A stretch of 64,000 bases of DNA from Desulfovibrio sp. JY (GTDB lineage: Bacteria; Desulfobacterota; Desulfovibrionia; Desulfovibrionales; Desulfovibrionaceae). The notes below the pieces were generated by a model. It ran no database searches and had not been told where the DNA came from. It saw only the letters and a list, made by a program, of their open reading frames with translations. Location: the NCBI GenBank assembly GCA_021730285.1, contig CP082962.1:4411501-4475500 (forward strand). Direction: 5' to 3'. A program made the position numbers and the translations under genes. Below are positions 1 through 9,566 of the stretch, in pieces; positions within the stretch are counted from its first letter, which is position 1, and each line of letters starts with the position of its first letter.

Positions 1-589
1 GCTTGGGGCGGCTCAAGGCGAATTGCCATACGAAGTCGGCCTCGGTGGTGCCGTTGAGGTGCATATGCAGTTCGACAAGCCCCTCCCGGACGGCAAGGTC
101 TTCCAAAAACGCGTTTTGCCCAGGGGGCAAAGTGGCATGAGAGAACGTCTGTAGCAGCATCTGTTCCCAGGTCGCGTATTCGCCGTCCCAGCGGGCACGA
201 GGCCTCACTGTGTCGCTGGCAGCCTGAGAGACTCCAAATTGCAGCCAAGCGGCCACGCTGGCCAAAACTACTGGGGACATTGTCGTCAGCAAATTTTGCC
301 AGTCAGCGAGACGCTCCTCGCGGACATACAGCTTGTCCCCACGAAACCTGAGATGGCCCTCGGCCAAATTCTGCAGACTGACGCGCACGGCCTGCCCTAC
401 GGAAGGGACATCATCCAGGGCAGCTTGCAAGCGATGCCTAATGGCGTGATCAGGCTGCCGTGTCTCAATGCGGCGTTCCGCCAGCAAGACACTGGTCTTA
501 AACGCATCCAGGCGAGAGAATACATTCCGAAGGTAGATCGCCAGAATGTATTGATCAGTCAAGAAAATGCGATGAATACGTTCCGGCAT
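1..589 (-). CDS. rdrB: RdrB-like adenosine deaminase, N-terminal part (cut by window edge)
   Basis: An open frame starts at the ATG 589-587 and has no stop before the left edge (196 codons seen). Residues 172-180 read LVELHMHLNG, the metal-binding H-x-H of the adenosine/AMP deaminase superfamily (H175, H177 here), preceded by about 170 residues without a recognised fold. In RADAR systems RdrB is a large divergent adenosine deaminase with a long N-terminal part, encoded directly after the ATPase RdrA; together they deaminate adenosine or ATP during phage infection. The ATG lies two bases after the stop of the upstream ATPase gene, so the two are very probably co-translated. The rdrB name is inferred from the motif plus the partner; most of the catalytic domain lies outside the window. 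Confidence 0.72.
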   Translation of the reverse strand, partial: MPERIHRIFLTDQYILAIYLRNVFSRLDAFKTSVLLAERRIETRQPDHAIRHRLQAALDDVPSVGQAVRVSLQNLAEGHLRFRGDKLYVREERLADWQNLLTTMSPVVLASVAAWLQFGVSQAASDTVRPRARWDGEYATWEQMLLQTFSHATLPPGQNAFLEDLAVREGLVELHMHLNGTTEADFVWQFALSRPK

Positions 590-591
590 GG

Positions 592-3500
592 CTACGCAGG
601 AAGCTGATTGGGTTCTCGATTCATCTTAGGAAGAATGATGCTAGCGAAATTCGGAAGCAACTGTTTCACAAACCGGGAAGATGTGGGCTTAAGCCTGCTA
701 CTAGGATAATACAATTTTTCCAAAGGCATCCATAAATCATATATTTTATACTTATCGACCTCCGACTCAATGCCCTTTACGTCGAGTATTTTCGCGTATG
801 CACATATGTCTGTGCTATAGTCCTTCAACATCTTTTTGTATGTGTCAGACCAAGAATTTTCCTCAAAGTAACTCAATTGCGCAGTAGATGGCCCGGCATA
901 TGAGTATGACAAGATACCCCCCCTCATAGTTGTATCTGACAAACCATCTCCCTCAACCGCACGACCACACATCATGTTCAAAGGCTTGTACATATTAATA
1001 GATCGGCATCTATCTTTCGACGAGTCCGCATAAACAACTTCAAGAGACTTGATGCATTTAACGTATGGTAGCTTTCCACCACAGCACTGACTTGAATGGA
1101 TAATGTGTTGATTAAAAACATTGTAAGTATATCCATGCATGATTTTAGTGGGAGCCCGCAAAAACAGCCCCCACAGGGGACAACTAAAAAGCATTCTAAA
1201 CAACCTAAAATCCTCTGAGTATTCAGTTGTGCCCTCTCTTATTTCCTCATTCTGCTCTTGCTCATAGGGATCTTCATTTTCGTCATAAGCAATGTCACAA
1301 GTAATTATGGGATCTTCCGACTCAAATTCAAAAGGCTTAGCCAAACCAAGCACGGCAAGATTTCGGGAAAAAATTCGATCAGAAGTAACTGGATTAGCCA
1401 GAGTCACACGCTCGGTCCCGGTGTCAACGCCCAGATGAAGATATTCCTCAACTAGCACGGCATTAAAAAAAGCAATTATACATCTATGCAGATATCGGCC
1501 AACAGGCGCTTTATCTATCGGGATGGCATTGTCGATGGACACTAGGGTGTAACAAAATCGAGTCATCGCCTTGGACCAAACTGCGACTGGCACCGGTCGC
1601 ACCTGCTTTTTCCAATAGTTACCCCACAAAACTAAGTTCTTAATGAAATTTTCTGCCTCCTCGGCATATCCCATATCATAAAATATATCATCAACATCTT
1701 CTGCGACGATTGCACTAAGCGTTTGTTTTATTCTTGCCGATTTCTCTCCAGAAACTGGAGCGAAACCGAATACAGGATAAGATCGCAGCTGAGCCATATC
1801 TTCTATTTTATTACGAAATACCTTCACTTGTTCGTCAAACGACAAAGGTCCTGAACCACCAAGCGACAACAACTCAACCACTGCACCTATAATACTAAAT
1901 ATAGACACAAAAGTAAATTCACCACCGGAAGCAACAACCTTAGAGAATGGCAATCTTGCGTATTTTTTTTGCCATGATTTTATATAGTTCCTATAAGAAG
2001 AAGTACCTAGCGTCCCAAACTTCATCTTTTTCGCTGAACTATCACTTGGATTTTGTTGAATGTAACTGACGGAAAATCGAGCCACTTTAAGACTGTTAGC
2101 AATATCGGTCAGTCCGACATGCTTGACGTACTCCAGGACATCATCCTTGCCGCTCCAGCTCATCAACTCCTTAGTAAGGCTTACCTTCAGCATATATTCC
2201 AACCACAAAGCTGGATTGCTGGTCATCGCTTCTGCCCAGCAAGCTCCGAGAGCCAGCATGGCGTCGTTGGCCGCCTGTTCCGTAAACTCAGGAAGCAGAC
2301 GAACTCCATGCTGAAACATACCATGCTTATGTAAATTCGTGATCAGGTCGCCAAACGATTGGGCTGAACCGATGCCTTGAATCTGATGAGTGGTAAAGCC
2401 AAGACGATGCAACGGGACATAGAAAATCTTTGCCAGTCCGGCATGAAAGGACTTCCTGGCAGGACTGGCCACCTTGGCTGGACTGATACCCTCGGCTGGG
2501 CCTAGCTTATCACCTCCCTTGGCGGCATCCGGCTTCACTTCCCATGAATCATCCGCAATCGAGCTATAGCACCTAAGAATCTCCACAACCGTACGAGCGG
2601 GATGGTCGGCAAGTACTCTGGCATAAACTTCAACTTCCGCTGACGAGCGATAGAACAGGCACTCTTTGACAATATATTTCAACACCATCAAGACATCTAT
2701 GGCGACCTCTTTAGGGCCAACACTCTTGTTAACAAGAATACTTGTATCGACTCCACGCAGGTATTCTCCAAAGTTCAAGATATCTACCATGTTGCTTGGT
2801 TTAGCAACTTTCATAAGATACTGTCCGGTCAATTGATCTACTATACCTATGAGCTCATTTTCTCTCTCAGTATTACGGACATCATCCTTAGAATACTTTA
2901 GATTCAAATCAAATTGCTTCATCTGCTCTTTACGAACTACTGTTTCGTAAAGTCCAATATCTCCTGAAAGGAGCACAATCAACTCAGGTGTCGTCAAGTA
3001 TTTTCTGATAACTTCAAGCACTTTCCACCCAGAGTCTATACGAGTATCAATATCATCAAACACTAGAACAAATACATCTCTTCCTATTAATGCCAAGCTA
3101 TCATGTATAATATTACGAAAATCGCGTTCAAAATCACGTCCATGCTTGGCCTTGCTGATGCCCTCATGCAGCAGGAACTGCTCGTCCTCCCAAGAAACAT
3201 CGGGGTTTTTCCCATTTCCGTTGTCGAATTCACCGACAACCTGCAGTCCCTTGGCCAGTCTGCGTAACTTTTCCTGCCATGACTCGTACCGTTGGTCGGA
3301 ATGTTCCTCTAAAGAGGAGCAACGCTTCTTTCTGTGATCATCGACGGCCTGATAAATTCGCTGCAGAATTGTCAGCAACACCACTTCCCTGTCCCCCAGA
3401 AACGTGGGATCTATGACATCCAAGCAGTGAAAATTCTCCTTGGGAGCTAAGCCGTAATCACCTTTGGGCAAGAGTCCCTTGACCCCCTCGCTGTCTAATA

Positions 3501-3762
3501 TTTTTAAAACACTAAGCACGAACGTAGATTTCCCCACACCTCGCTGCCCGTTGATGGTGATCACGTCGTGAGTGCGTACAGGGAGCCCCTTGTTATTACT
3601 ATTAAGTGCTCTGACGTAATCTTCGCGGCGCTTTAGGATGTCGCCAATAAGCCGGGCAATGGTGCGCAGGGCCGGCTGATGAATAAGCTCTTCGGCTTTT
3701 AGGGCATTGGCTTCTCTGGATTGGGCAAGATCGATGACGACTTCACCATTTGCGCTGGACAT
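592..3762 (-). CDS. rdrA: RdrA-like P-loop ATPase (1056 aa)
   Basis: Large soluble ATPase. Walker A is GQRGVGKST at residues 72-80, Walker B FVLVFDDID at 231-239, followed by a strand LIVLLSGD (261-268) typical of KAP/STAND-like NTPases; a segment LDVIDPT precedes Walker B. The remaining 750 residues show no domain I recognise. RADAR RdrA proteins have this layout: N-terminal ATPase and a long C-terminal region that assembles with RdrB. The start ATG at 3762 has AGGAGC at 3768-3773. The gene is clearly AT-richer than everything to the right of the tRNA and uses many A/T-ending codons, which suggests horizontal acquisition. Alternative reading: a generic defence ATPase of another system; the deaminase-like partner downstream argues for RADAR. 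Confidence 0.75.
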   Translation of the reverse strand: MSSANGEVVIDLAQSREANALKAEELIHQPALRTIARLIGDILKRREDYVRALNSNNKGLPVRTHDVITINGQRGVGKSTFVLSVLKILDSEGVKGLLPKGDYGLAPKENFHCLDVIDPTFLGDREVVLLTILQRIYQAVDDHRKKRCSSLEEHSDQRYESWQEKLRRLAKGLQVVGEFDNGNGKNPDVSWEDEQFLLHEGISKAKHGRDFERDFRNIIHDSLALIGRDVFVLVFDDIDTRIDSGWKVLEVIRKYLTTPELIVLLSGDIGLYETVVRKEQMKQFDLNLKYSKDDVRNTERENELIGIVDQLTGQYLMKVAKPSNMVDILNFGEYLRGVDTSILVNKSVGPKEVAIDVLMVLKYIVKECLFYRSSAEVEVYARVLADHPARTVVEILRCYSSIADDSWEVKPDAAKGGDKLGPAEGISPAKVASPARKSFHAGLAKIFYVPLHRLGFTTHQIQGIGSAQSFGDLITNLHKHGMFQHGVRLLPEFTEQAANDAMLALGACWAEAMTSNPALWLEYMLKVSLTKELMSWSGKDDVLEYVKHVGLTDIANSLKVARFSVSYIQQNPSDSSAKKMKFGTLGTSSYRNYIKSWQKKYARLPFSKVVASGGEFTFVSIFSIIGAVVELLSLGGSGPLSFDEQVKVFRNKIEDMAQLRSYPVFGFAPVSGEKSARIKQTLSAIVAEDVDDIFYDMGYAEEAENFIKNLVLWGNYWKKQVRPVPVAVWSKAMTRFCYTLVSIDNAIPIDKAPVGRYLHRCIIAFFNAVLVEEYLHLGVDTGTERVTLANPVTSDRIFSRNLAVLGLAKPFEFESEDPIITCDIAYDENEDPYEQEQNEEIREGTTEYSEDFRLFRMLFSCPLWGLFLRAPTKIMHGYTYNVFNQHIIHSSQCCGGKLPYVKCIKSLEVVYADSSKDRCRSINMYKPLNMMCGRAVEGDGLSDTTMRGGILSYSYAGPSTAQLSYFEENSWSDTYKKMLKDYSTDICAYAKILDVKGIESEVDKYKIYDLWMPLEKLYYPSSRLKPTSSRFVKQLLPNFASIILPKMNREPNQLPA

Positions 3763-3951
3763 GAGGGGCTCCTGAAGTTGAACAGGCTATTTCGGCAACC
3801 AGTTTATCGCCCAAACGAAACAATTCAAAGAGAAATTTATCAGTCGATATATGGGCAAAAGAACCACCAACAGTACCCGCAAATTCTGCAGAAGCACTAT
3901 CCTCTTTCCCAAAAGGATGGACAGGAGATGGACAGAATCTCCCCCAAACGC
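3763..3951 (-). other. leader region of the ATPase gene
   Basis: About 190 AT-rich bases between the tRNA terminator and the ATPase start. They must hold the promoter of the two-gene operon unless it lies further upstream, but I find no convincing -35/-10 pair. Short open frames here on both strands overlap the terminator or the tRNA and lack ribosome binding sites. Confidence 0.4.
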
Positions 3952-3984
3952 AAAAAGGGTTGGACCCATTCAGTCCAACCCCTT
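3952..3984 (-). terminator. rho-independent terminator of tRNA-Arg
   Basis: Read on the minus strand: stem AAGGGGTTGGAC / GTCCAACCCTT with one bulged base, 7-nt loop, then five T (3956-3952). It begins 8 bases after the CCA end of the tRNA. Confidence 0.85.
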
Positions 3985-3991
3985 GAAATTA

Positions 3992-4068
<77 letters not shown>

Positions 4069-4213
4069 AGGGCAAGCGCATGAAACGATGTTCATGCAGC
4101 TTTCAGCTTGACCCGGACACGGGCCTGTCGCCACCAGCTAACATGGCGAAATTCAAAACTTATCTTTTCTGACCAATTCTTGCGAAGGCCGCTGTTTCGC
4201 GCCTCGGCACCAA

Positions 4214-4241
4214 TTGACGCGCGCCGAACAAATTTTATTAT
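4214..4241 (+). promoter_or_regulatory. candidate sigma-70 promoter for htrA
   Basis: TTGACG (4214-4219), 16-bp spacer, TATTAT (4236-4241), within an otherwise gene-free stretch 4069-4486. It would give a 5' leader of roughly 240 nt before the htrA start. No heat-shock or extracytoplasmic sigma motif was seen. Confidence 0.5.
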
Positions 4242-4486
4242 TTGCCGAAGCGAAACTTGTCAATAAATCGGCATGCCAGACAAACGACAAGACGACATCG
4301 GGACACGGGCCCAACCGATGCCCCGAAACGGAAAAGTCCACGGACCCGGTTTACAACAACCTCGTACGGCGTATAACGAATAGCATCGCCACAAACCCCG
4401 AAACCTTCCGGTACGCGCCGGAAATCGCATCACCGCCCGGACCGGCTCCACAAGGAGAGCCCCCGGCAATGACGCAGGAGTCCACC

Positions 4487-5947
4487 ATGGCCAAACGCAT
4501 CCTCGCTCCCCTCACCGCCGCCCTGCTCTTTCTGGCCTGGGCCAGCCTGGCCGCGGCGCGCATCCCCCTGCCGGACATCACCGAACTGGTCGAGAAGGCC
4601 GGGCCGGCAGTCGTGAACATCTCCACCACCAAGACCATCAAGGCCCAGGAAAACATGCGCGACCTCTTCGAGCAGTTTCATAAGCGCGGTGGCGGGCCTA
4701 TGGACGATTTCTTCGACCAGTTCCAAAAATTCTTCGGCCCCCAGGGACGCGGCGGCGGGCACCCCTACAAGCAGCGCTCGCTGGGCTCCGGTTTCGTCAT
4801 CTCCGCCGACGGCTACATCGTGACCAACAACCACGTCATCGACAATGCCGACGAGGTGAAGGTCCAGTTCAAGGATAACGAAACCCCGGTCAAGGCCAAG
4901 ATCGTCGGCCGCGACCCGGAAACCGACCTGGCCCTGCTCAAGGTCGACGGCAAGTCGAACCTGCCCTACCTGGAGTTCGGCGACTCCTCCAAGCTCAAGG
5001 TCGGCGCCTGGGTGCTGGCCATCGGCAACCCCTTCGGCCTGGAAAACACCGTCACCCTGGGCATCGTCAGCGCCAAGGGCCGCATCATCGGCGCCGGGCC
5101 CTTCGACAACTTCATCCAGACCGACGCCTCCATCAACCCCGGCAACTCCGGCGGTCCGCTGATCGACCTCGACGGCAAGGTCGTGGGCATCAACACCGCC
5201 ATCGTGGCCTCGGGCCAGGGCATCGGCTTCGCCATCCCGTCCGACATGGCCAAAAACGTCATCGAACAGCTGCGCCAGGGCAAGTCCGTCAAGCGCGGCT
5301 GGCTCGGCGTCACCATCCAGGACATCGACGCGAATACGGCCAAGGCCCTCGGCATGGACAACACCAAGGGCGCCCTGGTCACCTCGGTCATCGAAGGACA
5401 GCCCGCCGCCAAGGCCGGCCTGAAAAGCGGCGACGTCATCACCGCCATCGCCGGCGAGAAGGTGGACAATTCCAACGAGCTGCTGCGCCGCGTGGCCGCG
5501 CTGAAGCCCGGCGAATCGACGGAAATGACGCTCCTGCGCAAGGGCTCGCCGGTCACCGTCTCCGTCACCCTGGGCCAGCGCGATGCCAAGAAACTGGCCG
5601 AACAGCGCGGCCAGGGCATGGAAGGCGACGAGTCCGGACCGGAAAACGCCACCACTGTCATCGGCATGTCCCTGCGCCCCGTCAGCGGCAAGGAGGCCAA
5701 GGCCCTCGGCATGGACAAGGCGCGCGGCCTGCTGATAACGGATGTCGCGGACGGTTCCGAGGCCGAGCAATCCGACGTGCGCCCGGGCGACGTGGTGCTC
5801 GAAGTCAACCAGCAGCCGGTTTCCACCCCCGAGGAATTCAAGAAGGTGGTGGACACCGACGGCAAGAAGAAGGGCGTCGTCATGCTGCAGATCAAGCGGC
5901 AGCGCCAGACCATCTTCCGGACCGTGCCCCTGAAGGAATCCAAATAA
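4487..5947 (+). CDS. degP: HtrA/DegP-type periplasmic serine protease
   Basis: 486-aa Do-family protease that degrades or refolds misfolded envelope proteins. A signal peptide spans about residues 1-24 (MAKR, then a Leu/Ala core ending SLAAA). The chymotrypsin-like domain carries the triad His116 (TNNHVI), Asp147 (ETDLALL) and Ser221 (GNSGGP); two PDZ domains follow at about 285-380 and 395-480. I chose ATG 4487 because AGGAG lies at 4476-4480, 6 nt upstream, and the signal peptide starts there; an in-frame ATG at 4469 and a much longer open frame upstream lack these. It stands alone between the tRNA and ispE. Confidence 0.93.
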   Translation: MAKRILAPLTAALLFLAWASLAAARIPLPDITELVEKAGPAVVNISTTKTIKAQENMRDLFEQFHKRGGGPMDDFFDQFQKFFGPQGRGGGHPYKQRSLGSGFVISADGYIVTNNHVIDNADEVKVQFKDNETPVKAKIVGRDPETDLALLKVDGKSNLPYLEFGDSSKLKVGAWVLAIGNPFGLENTVTLGIVSAKGRIIGAGPFDNFIQTDASINPGNSGGPLIDLDGKVVGINTAIVASGQGIGFAIPSDMAKNVIEQLRQGKSVKRGWLGVTIQDIDANTAKALGMDNTKGALVTSVIEGQPAAKAGLKSGDVITAIAGEKVDNSNELLRRVAALKPGESTEMTLLRKGSPVTVSVTLGQRDAKKLAEQRGQGMEGDESGPENATTVIGMSLRPVSGKEAKALGMDKARGLLITDVADGSEAEQSDVRPGDVVLEVNQQPVSTPEEFKKVVDTDGKKKGVVMLQIKRQRQTIFRTVPLKESK

Positions 5948-5960
5948 CCAATCGCCCGCA

Positions 5961-5984
5961 GGCGCGGGGGACCTCCCCCGCGCC
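5961..5984 (+). terminator. hairpin between htrA and ispE
   Basis: Perfect 11-bp inverted repeat GGCGCGGGGGA / TCCCCCGCGCC with a 2-nt loop, 14 nt after the htrA stop. There is no T run, so it is a transcript-end or processing hairpin rather than a textbook terminator. Confidence 0.5.
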
Positions 5985-6006
5985 CGCGGCATGACAGGCT
6001 CGCCCC

Positions 6007-6897
6007 ATGGCCTTGCTCCCCCACTGCGCCGAAGAAACCGCCCTCCCCGTTCCCTGCAAGGTCAATTTGCGCCTTGCCGTCGGCCCGCGTCGCGCCGACG
6101 GATACCACGACATCGAAACTTTTTTCCTGCCCCTGCCCGAACCGTGCGACGCCTTTTTCATCCGGCGCTTCGACGAGCCGGGCGACATTGATTTCTCCTG
6201 CTCCGACCCGGATCTGGAAACCGACGACAACCTGGTGGTGCGGGCCTACCGCGCCTTTGCCGCGGCCACGGGTTTTTCCCCGCGGCTCGAAGCGGGACTC
6301 AAGAAACGCATTCCCCACGGCGCGGGCCTTGGCGGCGGCTCCTCGGACGCGGCCGTCATGCTGCGCTACCTAAACGACCGGGCCGGCGACGACGCCCTGG
6401 CCGAACCCGACCTTTCCGCCCTGGCCCTGACCCTTGGCGCCGATATCCCCTTTTTCCTCCTCGGCGCGCCGGCCGTGGCCACCGGCGTCGGGGAACGCCT
6501 CGTTCCCACCGACCCGGGGCTGACCGGCTGGCACGCGGCCGTGGTCTGCGCCCACTGCCGGGTTCCCACGGCCTGGGCCTATGCCGCACTGGACGCCGCC
6601 AGAACTTTCCCCGTCAAACCCGGGGCCAAGCTCTTGACAAGCGTTTTTGACACTAATAGAAGGGCGTTTTGCGTGACCGGAGCGCCACTGCGAAACGATT
6701 TTGAACCCGTCGTATTCGCCGCCCACCCGGAACTCGGGCGGGTCAAGGAACGCCTGCTGGCCCTCGGGGCGGCGGGCGCCCTTCTTTCCGGCACGGGTTC
6801 CGCGGTGTTCGGACTCTTCAGGCAGCGCCAATCGGCCGTTTTGGCCCTGGCCGATCTGTCCGGAAGCGGTCCCCGCACCTTTCTCGCGTCGCTGTAG
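6007..6897 (+). CDS. ispE: 4-diphosphocytidyl-2-C-methyl-D-erythritol kinase
   Basis: 296-aa GHMP-family kinase of the non-mevalonate (MEP) isoprenoid pathway; it phosphorylates the 2-hydroxyl of CDP-methylerythritol using ATP. The N-terminal substrate motif is PCKVNLRLAVG with a following RADGYHDI, and the glycine-rich ATP loop is IPHGAGLGGGSSDAA at about residues 101-115. A GSGSAVFGLF-like C-terminal segment is also typical (here GTGSAVFGLF). The ribosome binding site is weak. In this bacterial group ispE is followed, as here, by tRNA-Gln, prs, rplY and pth. Confidence 0.94.
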   Translation: MALLPHCAEETALPVPCKVNLRLAVGPRRADGYHDIETFFLPLPEPCDAFFIRRFDEPGDIDFSCSDPDLETDDNLVVRAYRAFAAATGFSPRLEAGLKKRIPHGAGLGGGSSDAAVMLRYLNDRAGDDALAEPDLSALALTLGADIPFFLLGAPAVATGVGERLVPTDPGLTGWHAAVVCAHCRVPTAWAYAALDAARTFPVKPGAKLLTSVFDTNRRAFCVTGAPLRNDFEPVVFAAHPELGRVKERLLALGAAGALLSGTGSAVFGLFRQRQSAVLALADLSGSGPRTFLASL

Positions 6898-6956
6898 GCG
6901 GCGCGGCACGGATCACCGCGAATGAATGTATCCGCCCCCTGGGCGGAACGGCATGC

Positions 6957-7032
6957 TGGGGCGTCGCCAAGTAGGTAAGGCACGGGGTTTTGGTCCCCGC
7001 ATTCGTGGGTTCGAGTCCTACCGCCCCAGCCA
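6957..7032 (+). tRNA. tRNA-Gln(TTG)
   Basis: Cloverleaf with acceptor TGGGGCG/CGCCCCA, discriminator G and encoded CCA (7030-7032). The anticodon stem CGGGG/CCCCG encloses TTTTGGT, anticodon TTG. T arm GTGGGTTCGAGTCCTAC. 76 nt. Confidence 0.97.
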
Positions 7033-7117
7033 TATTCCAGAAGCAACCCGGCCCGTCGGCGACGGCGGTCCCGCCGCCCGGCCATCCCGGCGGCCCATAC
7101 CTTCCCAGAGGCCCGGC

Positions 7118-8062
7118 ATGGCGCAAGGCGATCTGAAAATACTGACCGGAACATCCAATCCCGTCCTGGCCGCAGCCATCTGCGACCACCTCGGCTGCAC
7201 CCTGCTCCCGGCCAAAGTCGGCACGTTCAGCGACGGCGAGATCCGCGTCGAGATCGGCGCCAACGTCCGTGGCTGCGATATCTTCGTGGTTCAGTCCACC
7301 TCCTATCCGGTCAACTACAACCTGATGGAGCTGTGCCTGATCCTCGACGCCTTAAAGCGCGCCAGCGCCCAGCGCGTCACCGCCGTGGTCCCCTACTACG
7401 GCTACGCCCGCCAGGACCGCAAAGTGGCCCCGCGCGCGCCGATTTCCGCCAAGCTCGTGGCCGATTTCCTCACCATCGCCGGCATGAACCGCCTGCTCAC
7501 CATCGACCTGCACGCCGGCCAGATCCAGGGCTTTTTCAACCTGCCCGTGGACAATCTTTTTTCCGCTCCGATCATGGCCGAATATTTCAAGGAATTTTCC
7601 GGGGAAAACGTCTGCGTGGTGTCCCCCGACGCCGGCGGCGTGGAGCGGGCCCGGGCCTTCGCCAAGCGCCTGGGCGGTAGCCTCGCCATCATCGACAAGC
7701 GCCGCGACGCCCCCAACCAGGCCCAGGCCATGCACGTCATCGGCGACGTCACCGACAAGCTGTGCGTGGTGCTCGACGACATGATCGACACCGCCGGCAC
7801 CATGTGCCAGGCCGGCACCGTGCTGCTCGAAAACGGCGCCCGCGAAGTCATGGCCGCCGCCACCCACGCCGTGCTCTCCGGCCCGGCCATCGAGCGCCTG
7901 GAGGCCTCGCCCTTTACCCAGATCGTCACCACCAACACCATTCCGCTCAATGAAACGGCCAAGGCCTGTTCCAAGATCAAGGTCCTGTCCATCGCCGGAC
8001 TGCTGGCCAAAGCCATCCACAACATCCACACCGAATCCTCGGTGAGTGTGCTTTTCACGTAG
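7118..8062 (+). CDS. prs: ribose-phosphate pyrophosphokinase (PRPP synthetase)
   Basis: 314-aa enzyme making PRPP from ribose 5-phosphate and ATP, for purine, pyrimidine, histidine and tryptophan synthesis. The start [15 protein letters not shown] matches the family N-terminus; an open frame extends upstream through the tRNA but is not coding. Motifs: [20 protein letters not shown] (ATP-binding flexible region), [11 protein letters not shown] (catalytic His segment), and the PRPP loop [11 protein letters not shown]. Length and motifs match class I bacterial Prs. It is followed after 66 nt by rplY. Confidence 0.96.
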   Translation: MAQGDLKILTGTSNPVLAAAICDHLGCTLLPAKVGTFSDGEIRVEIGANVRGCDIFVVQSTSYPVNYNLMELCLILDALKRASAQRVTAVVPYYGYARQDRKVAPRAPISAKLVADFLTIAGMNRLLTIDLHAGQIQGFFNLPVDNLFSAPIMAEYFKEFSGENVCVVSPDAGGVERARAFAKRLGGSLAIIDKRRDAPNQAQAMHVIGDVTDKLCVVLDDMIDTAGTMCQAGTVLLENGAREVMAAATHAVLSGPAIERLEASPFTQIVTTNTIPLNETAKACSKIKVLSIAGLLAKAIHNIHTESSVSVLFT

Positions 8063-8128
8063 ATGCCGGCCATACGCCGCCTGACCCAAAATCATATTTC
8101 GCCCACGGGCGCAAAGGAGATACCCGCC

Positions 8129-8761
8129 ATGAAAGAGACCCTTTCCCTCGCCGTCAAGACCCGCTCGGGCTTTGGCAAGGGGGCCAACCGGAAGCTGCGT
8201 GCCACGGGCATGGTCCCCGGTATCTATTACGACGACACCGGAGCCAACATCCCGGTCATGGTCGATCACCTTCCGCTGCAAAAGCTCTACGCCAAGACCG
8301 CTTCCTCCCACGTCTTCGAGCTCAAGATCGCTTCCGACGCCGGTGAGGAGACCAAGCCGTCCCTGCTGTGGAAGGTCGAGCACCACCCGACCAAGCCCCG
8401 CATCACCCACGTGGACTTCTACGGCGTGGATCTGACCAAGGCCATCCGCGTGCACATTCCCGTGGTCGTGACCGGCAAGGCCAAGGGCCAGGTCGCGGGC
8501 GGCGCCCTGGAAGTCTACCGCGAATCCATCGAGGTCATCTGTCTGCCCCTGGCCATTCCGGACAAGGTGGTCATCGACATCACCGACCTCGGCGTCAACG
8601 AAAGCGTCCAGATCGCCGATGTGGCCCTGCCCGAGGGCGTCAAGGCGGTTTACGAGGACAACTTCTCGCTGCTGGCCGTTGTCACGCCCGAGGCCGAGGA
8701 TGAAGGGGAGGAAGAAGCCGCGGAAACGCCGGCTGCCGCCCCGGCCGCTGAAGAGGCCTAA
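8129..8761 (+). CDS. rplY: 50S ribosomal protein L25, CTC-type
   Basis: 210-aa long form of L25 (TL5/CTC). The N-terminal 5S-rRNA-binding domain begins MKETLSLAVKTRSGFGKG, with R-x-x-G-x-V-P-G-I-Y; a C-terminal beta domain with PLAIPDKVVIDITDLGVNES follows, and the tail is acidic and Ala-rich (EAEDEGEEEAAETP). ATG 8129 was chosen for the strong AAAGGAGA at 8113-8120; an in-frame upstream extension lacks similarity to the family. A clear terminator follows. Confidence 0.95.
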   Translation: MKETLSLAVKTRSGFGKGANRKLRATGMVPGIYYDDTGANIPVMVDHLPLQKLYAKTASSHVFELKIASDAGEETKPSLLWKVEHHPTKPRITHVDFYGVDLTKAIRVHIPVVVTGKAKGQVAGGALEVYRESIEVICLPLAIPDKVVIDITDLGVNESVQIADVALPEGVKAVYEDNFSLLAVVTPEAEDEGEEEAAETPAAAPAAEEA

Positions 8762-8792
8762 CCAGACGCACGCCAACGGCATCGCGCCTTTC

Positions 8793-8837
8793 GGGCGGGA
8801 CGCGCCACCGGAATTCCGGGTGCGTCCCGCCCTTTTT
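8793..8837 (+). terminator. rho-independent terminator after rplY
   Basis: GGGCGGGACGC (8793-8803) pairs perfectly with GCGTCCCGCCC (8822-8832), followed by TTTTT. It lies 36 nt before pth, so pth may need its own promoter or readthrough. Confidence 0.92.
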
Positions 8838-8872
8838 GACGCCGCTGCCACTACCCGGGAAAAAAGCGACCC

Positions 8873-9496
8873 ATGGCTGTTTCCGCCCTTATCGTTGGCC
8901 TTGGCAATCCCGGCCCCCGCTATGCCGCCACGCGGCACAATTTCGGCTTCATGGCCGTCGACGCCCTGATCGCCCGGGCGCGCGAACTCGGCGGCGCGCC
9001 CAAGGCGGCCATGACCTCCCACAAGGACATGGACGCCGTCGCCATCGCCCTGCCCGTGCTGCCGGGCGGCGCGTTCGCCCAGTTCGTGTGCGTCAAGCCC
9101 CTGACCTACATGAACTTAAGCGGCCGGGCCGTGCGTGCGGCCATGGCCTTTTACAAGCTCGCTCCAACCGACGTCCTGGCCATCCACGACGAACTCGACC
9201 TGCCGCTCGGGCGCATGCGGGCCAAGCGCGGCGGCGGCAACGCCGGGCACAACGGCCTCAAATCCCTGACCCAGGAGCTCGGCAGTCCGGATTTCGTCCG
9301 GCTGCGCCTGGGCATCGGCCGGCCCGAGCCGGGACGCGACGTGGCCGGTTACGTGCTCGAGCCCTTTCGCAGCGAGGAAATGGCCGTGGTGCGCCAGATC
9401 CTGCCGGCCGCCGTGGACGCCGTTTTCACCTATTTCGAGGATGGCCTGGAGACGGCGATGAGCCGGGCCGGGGCTTTTACCGCCGTATCCGGCTGA
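8873..9496 (+). CDS. pth: peptidyl-tRNA hydrolase
   Basis: 207-aa enzyme that cleaves the ester bond of peptidyl-tRNA dropped from ribosomes. It shows the N-terminal family pattern VGLGNPGPRYAATRHNFGF, with Asn11 and catalytic His22, the tRNA-binding NLSGR-x-V region, and HDELDLPLGRMR with the conserved Asp. GNAGHNGLKS holds the conserved His/Asn. The length is normal. The order rplY-pth is conserved in many bacteria. Confidence 0.96.
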   Translation: MAVSALIVGLGNPGPRYAATRHNFGFMAVDALIARARELGGAPKAAMTSHKDMDAVAIALPVLPGGAFAQFVCVKPLTYMNLSGRAVRAAMAFYKLAPTDVLAIHDELDLPLGRMRAKRGGGNAGHNGLKSLTQELGSPDFVRLRLGIGRPEPGRDVAGYVLEPFRSEEMAVVRQILPAAVDAVFTYFEDGLETAMSRAGAFTAVSG

Positions 9497-9566
9497 AAAG
9501 AAGGCCCGATTTCCCGCCCGGCGAGCCATATTCCCCCCCAGGCTTCGAGCTTCACGACCGAATGCG

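Noticed and set aside
239-607. A 122-codon plus-strand frame at the left edge
   Set aside because: It is antisense to the deaminase-like gene, has no ribosome binding site and no recognisable sequence.
4430-5992. A 520-codon open frame antisense to htrA
   Set aside because: GC-rich coding DNA leaves long antisense frames open. Its translation is low-complexity (Gly/Asp/Ala/Val) without motifs, while the plus strand encodes a textbook HtrA.
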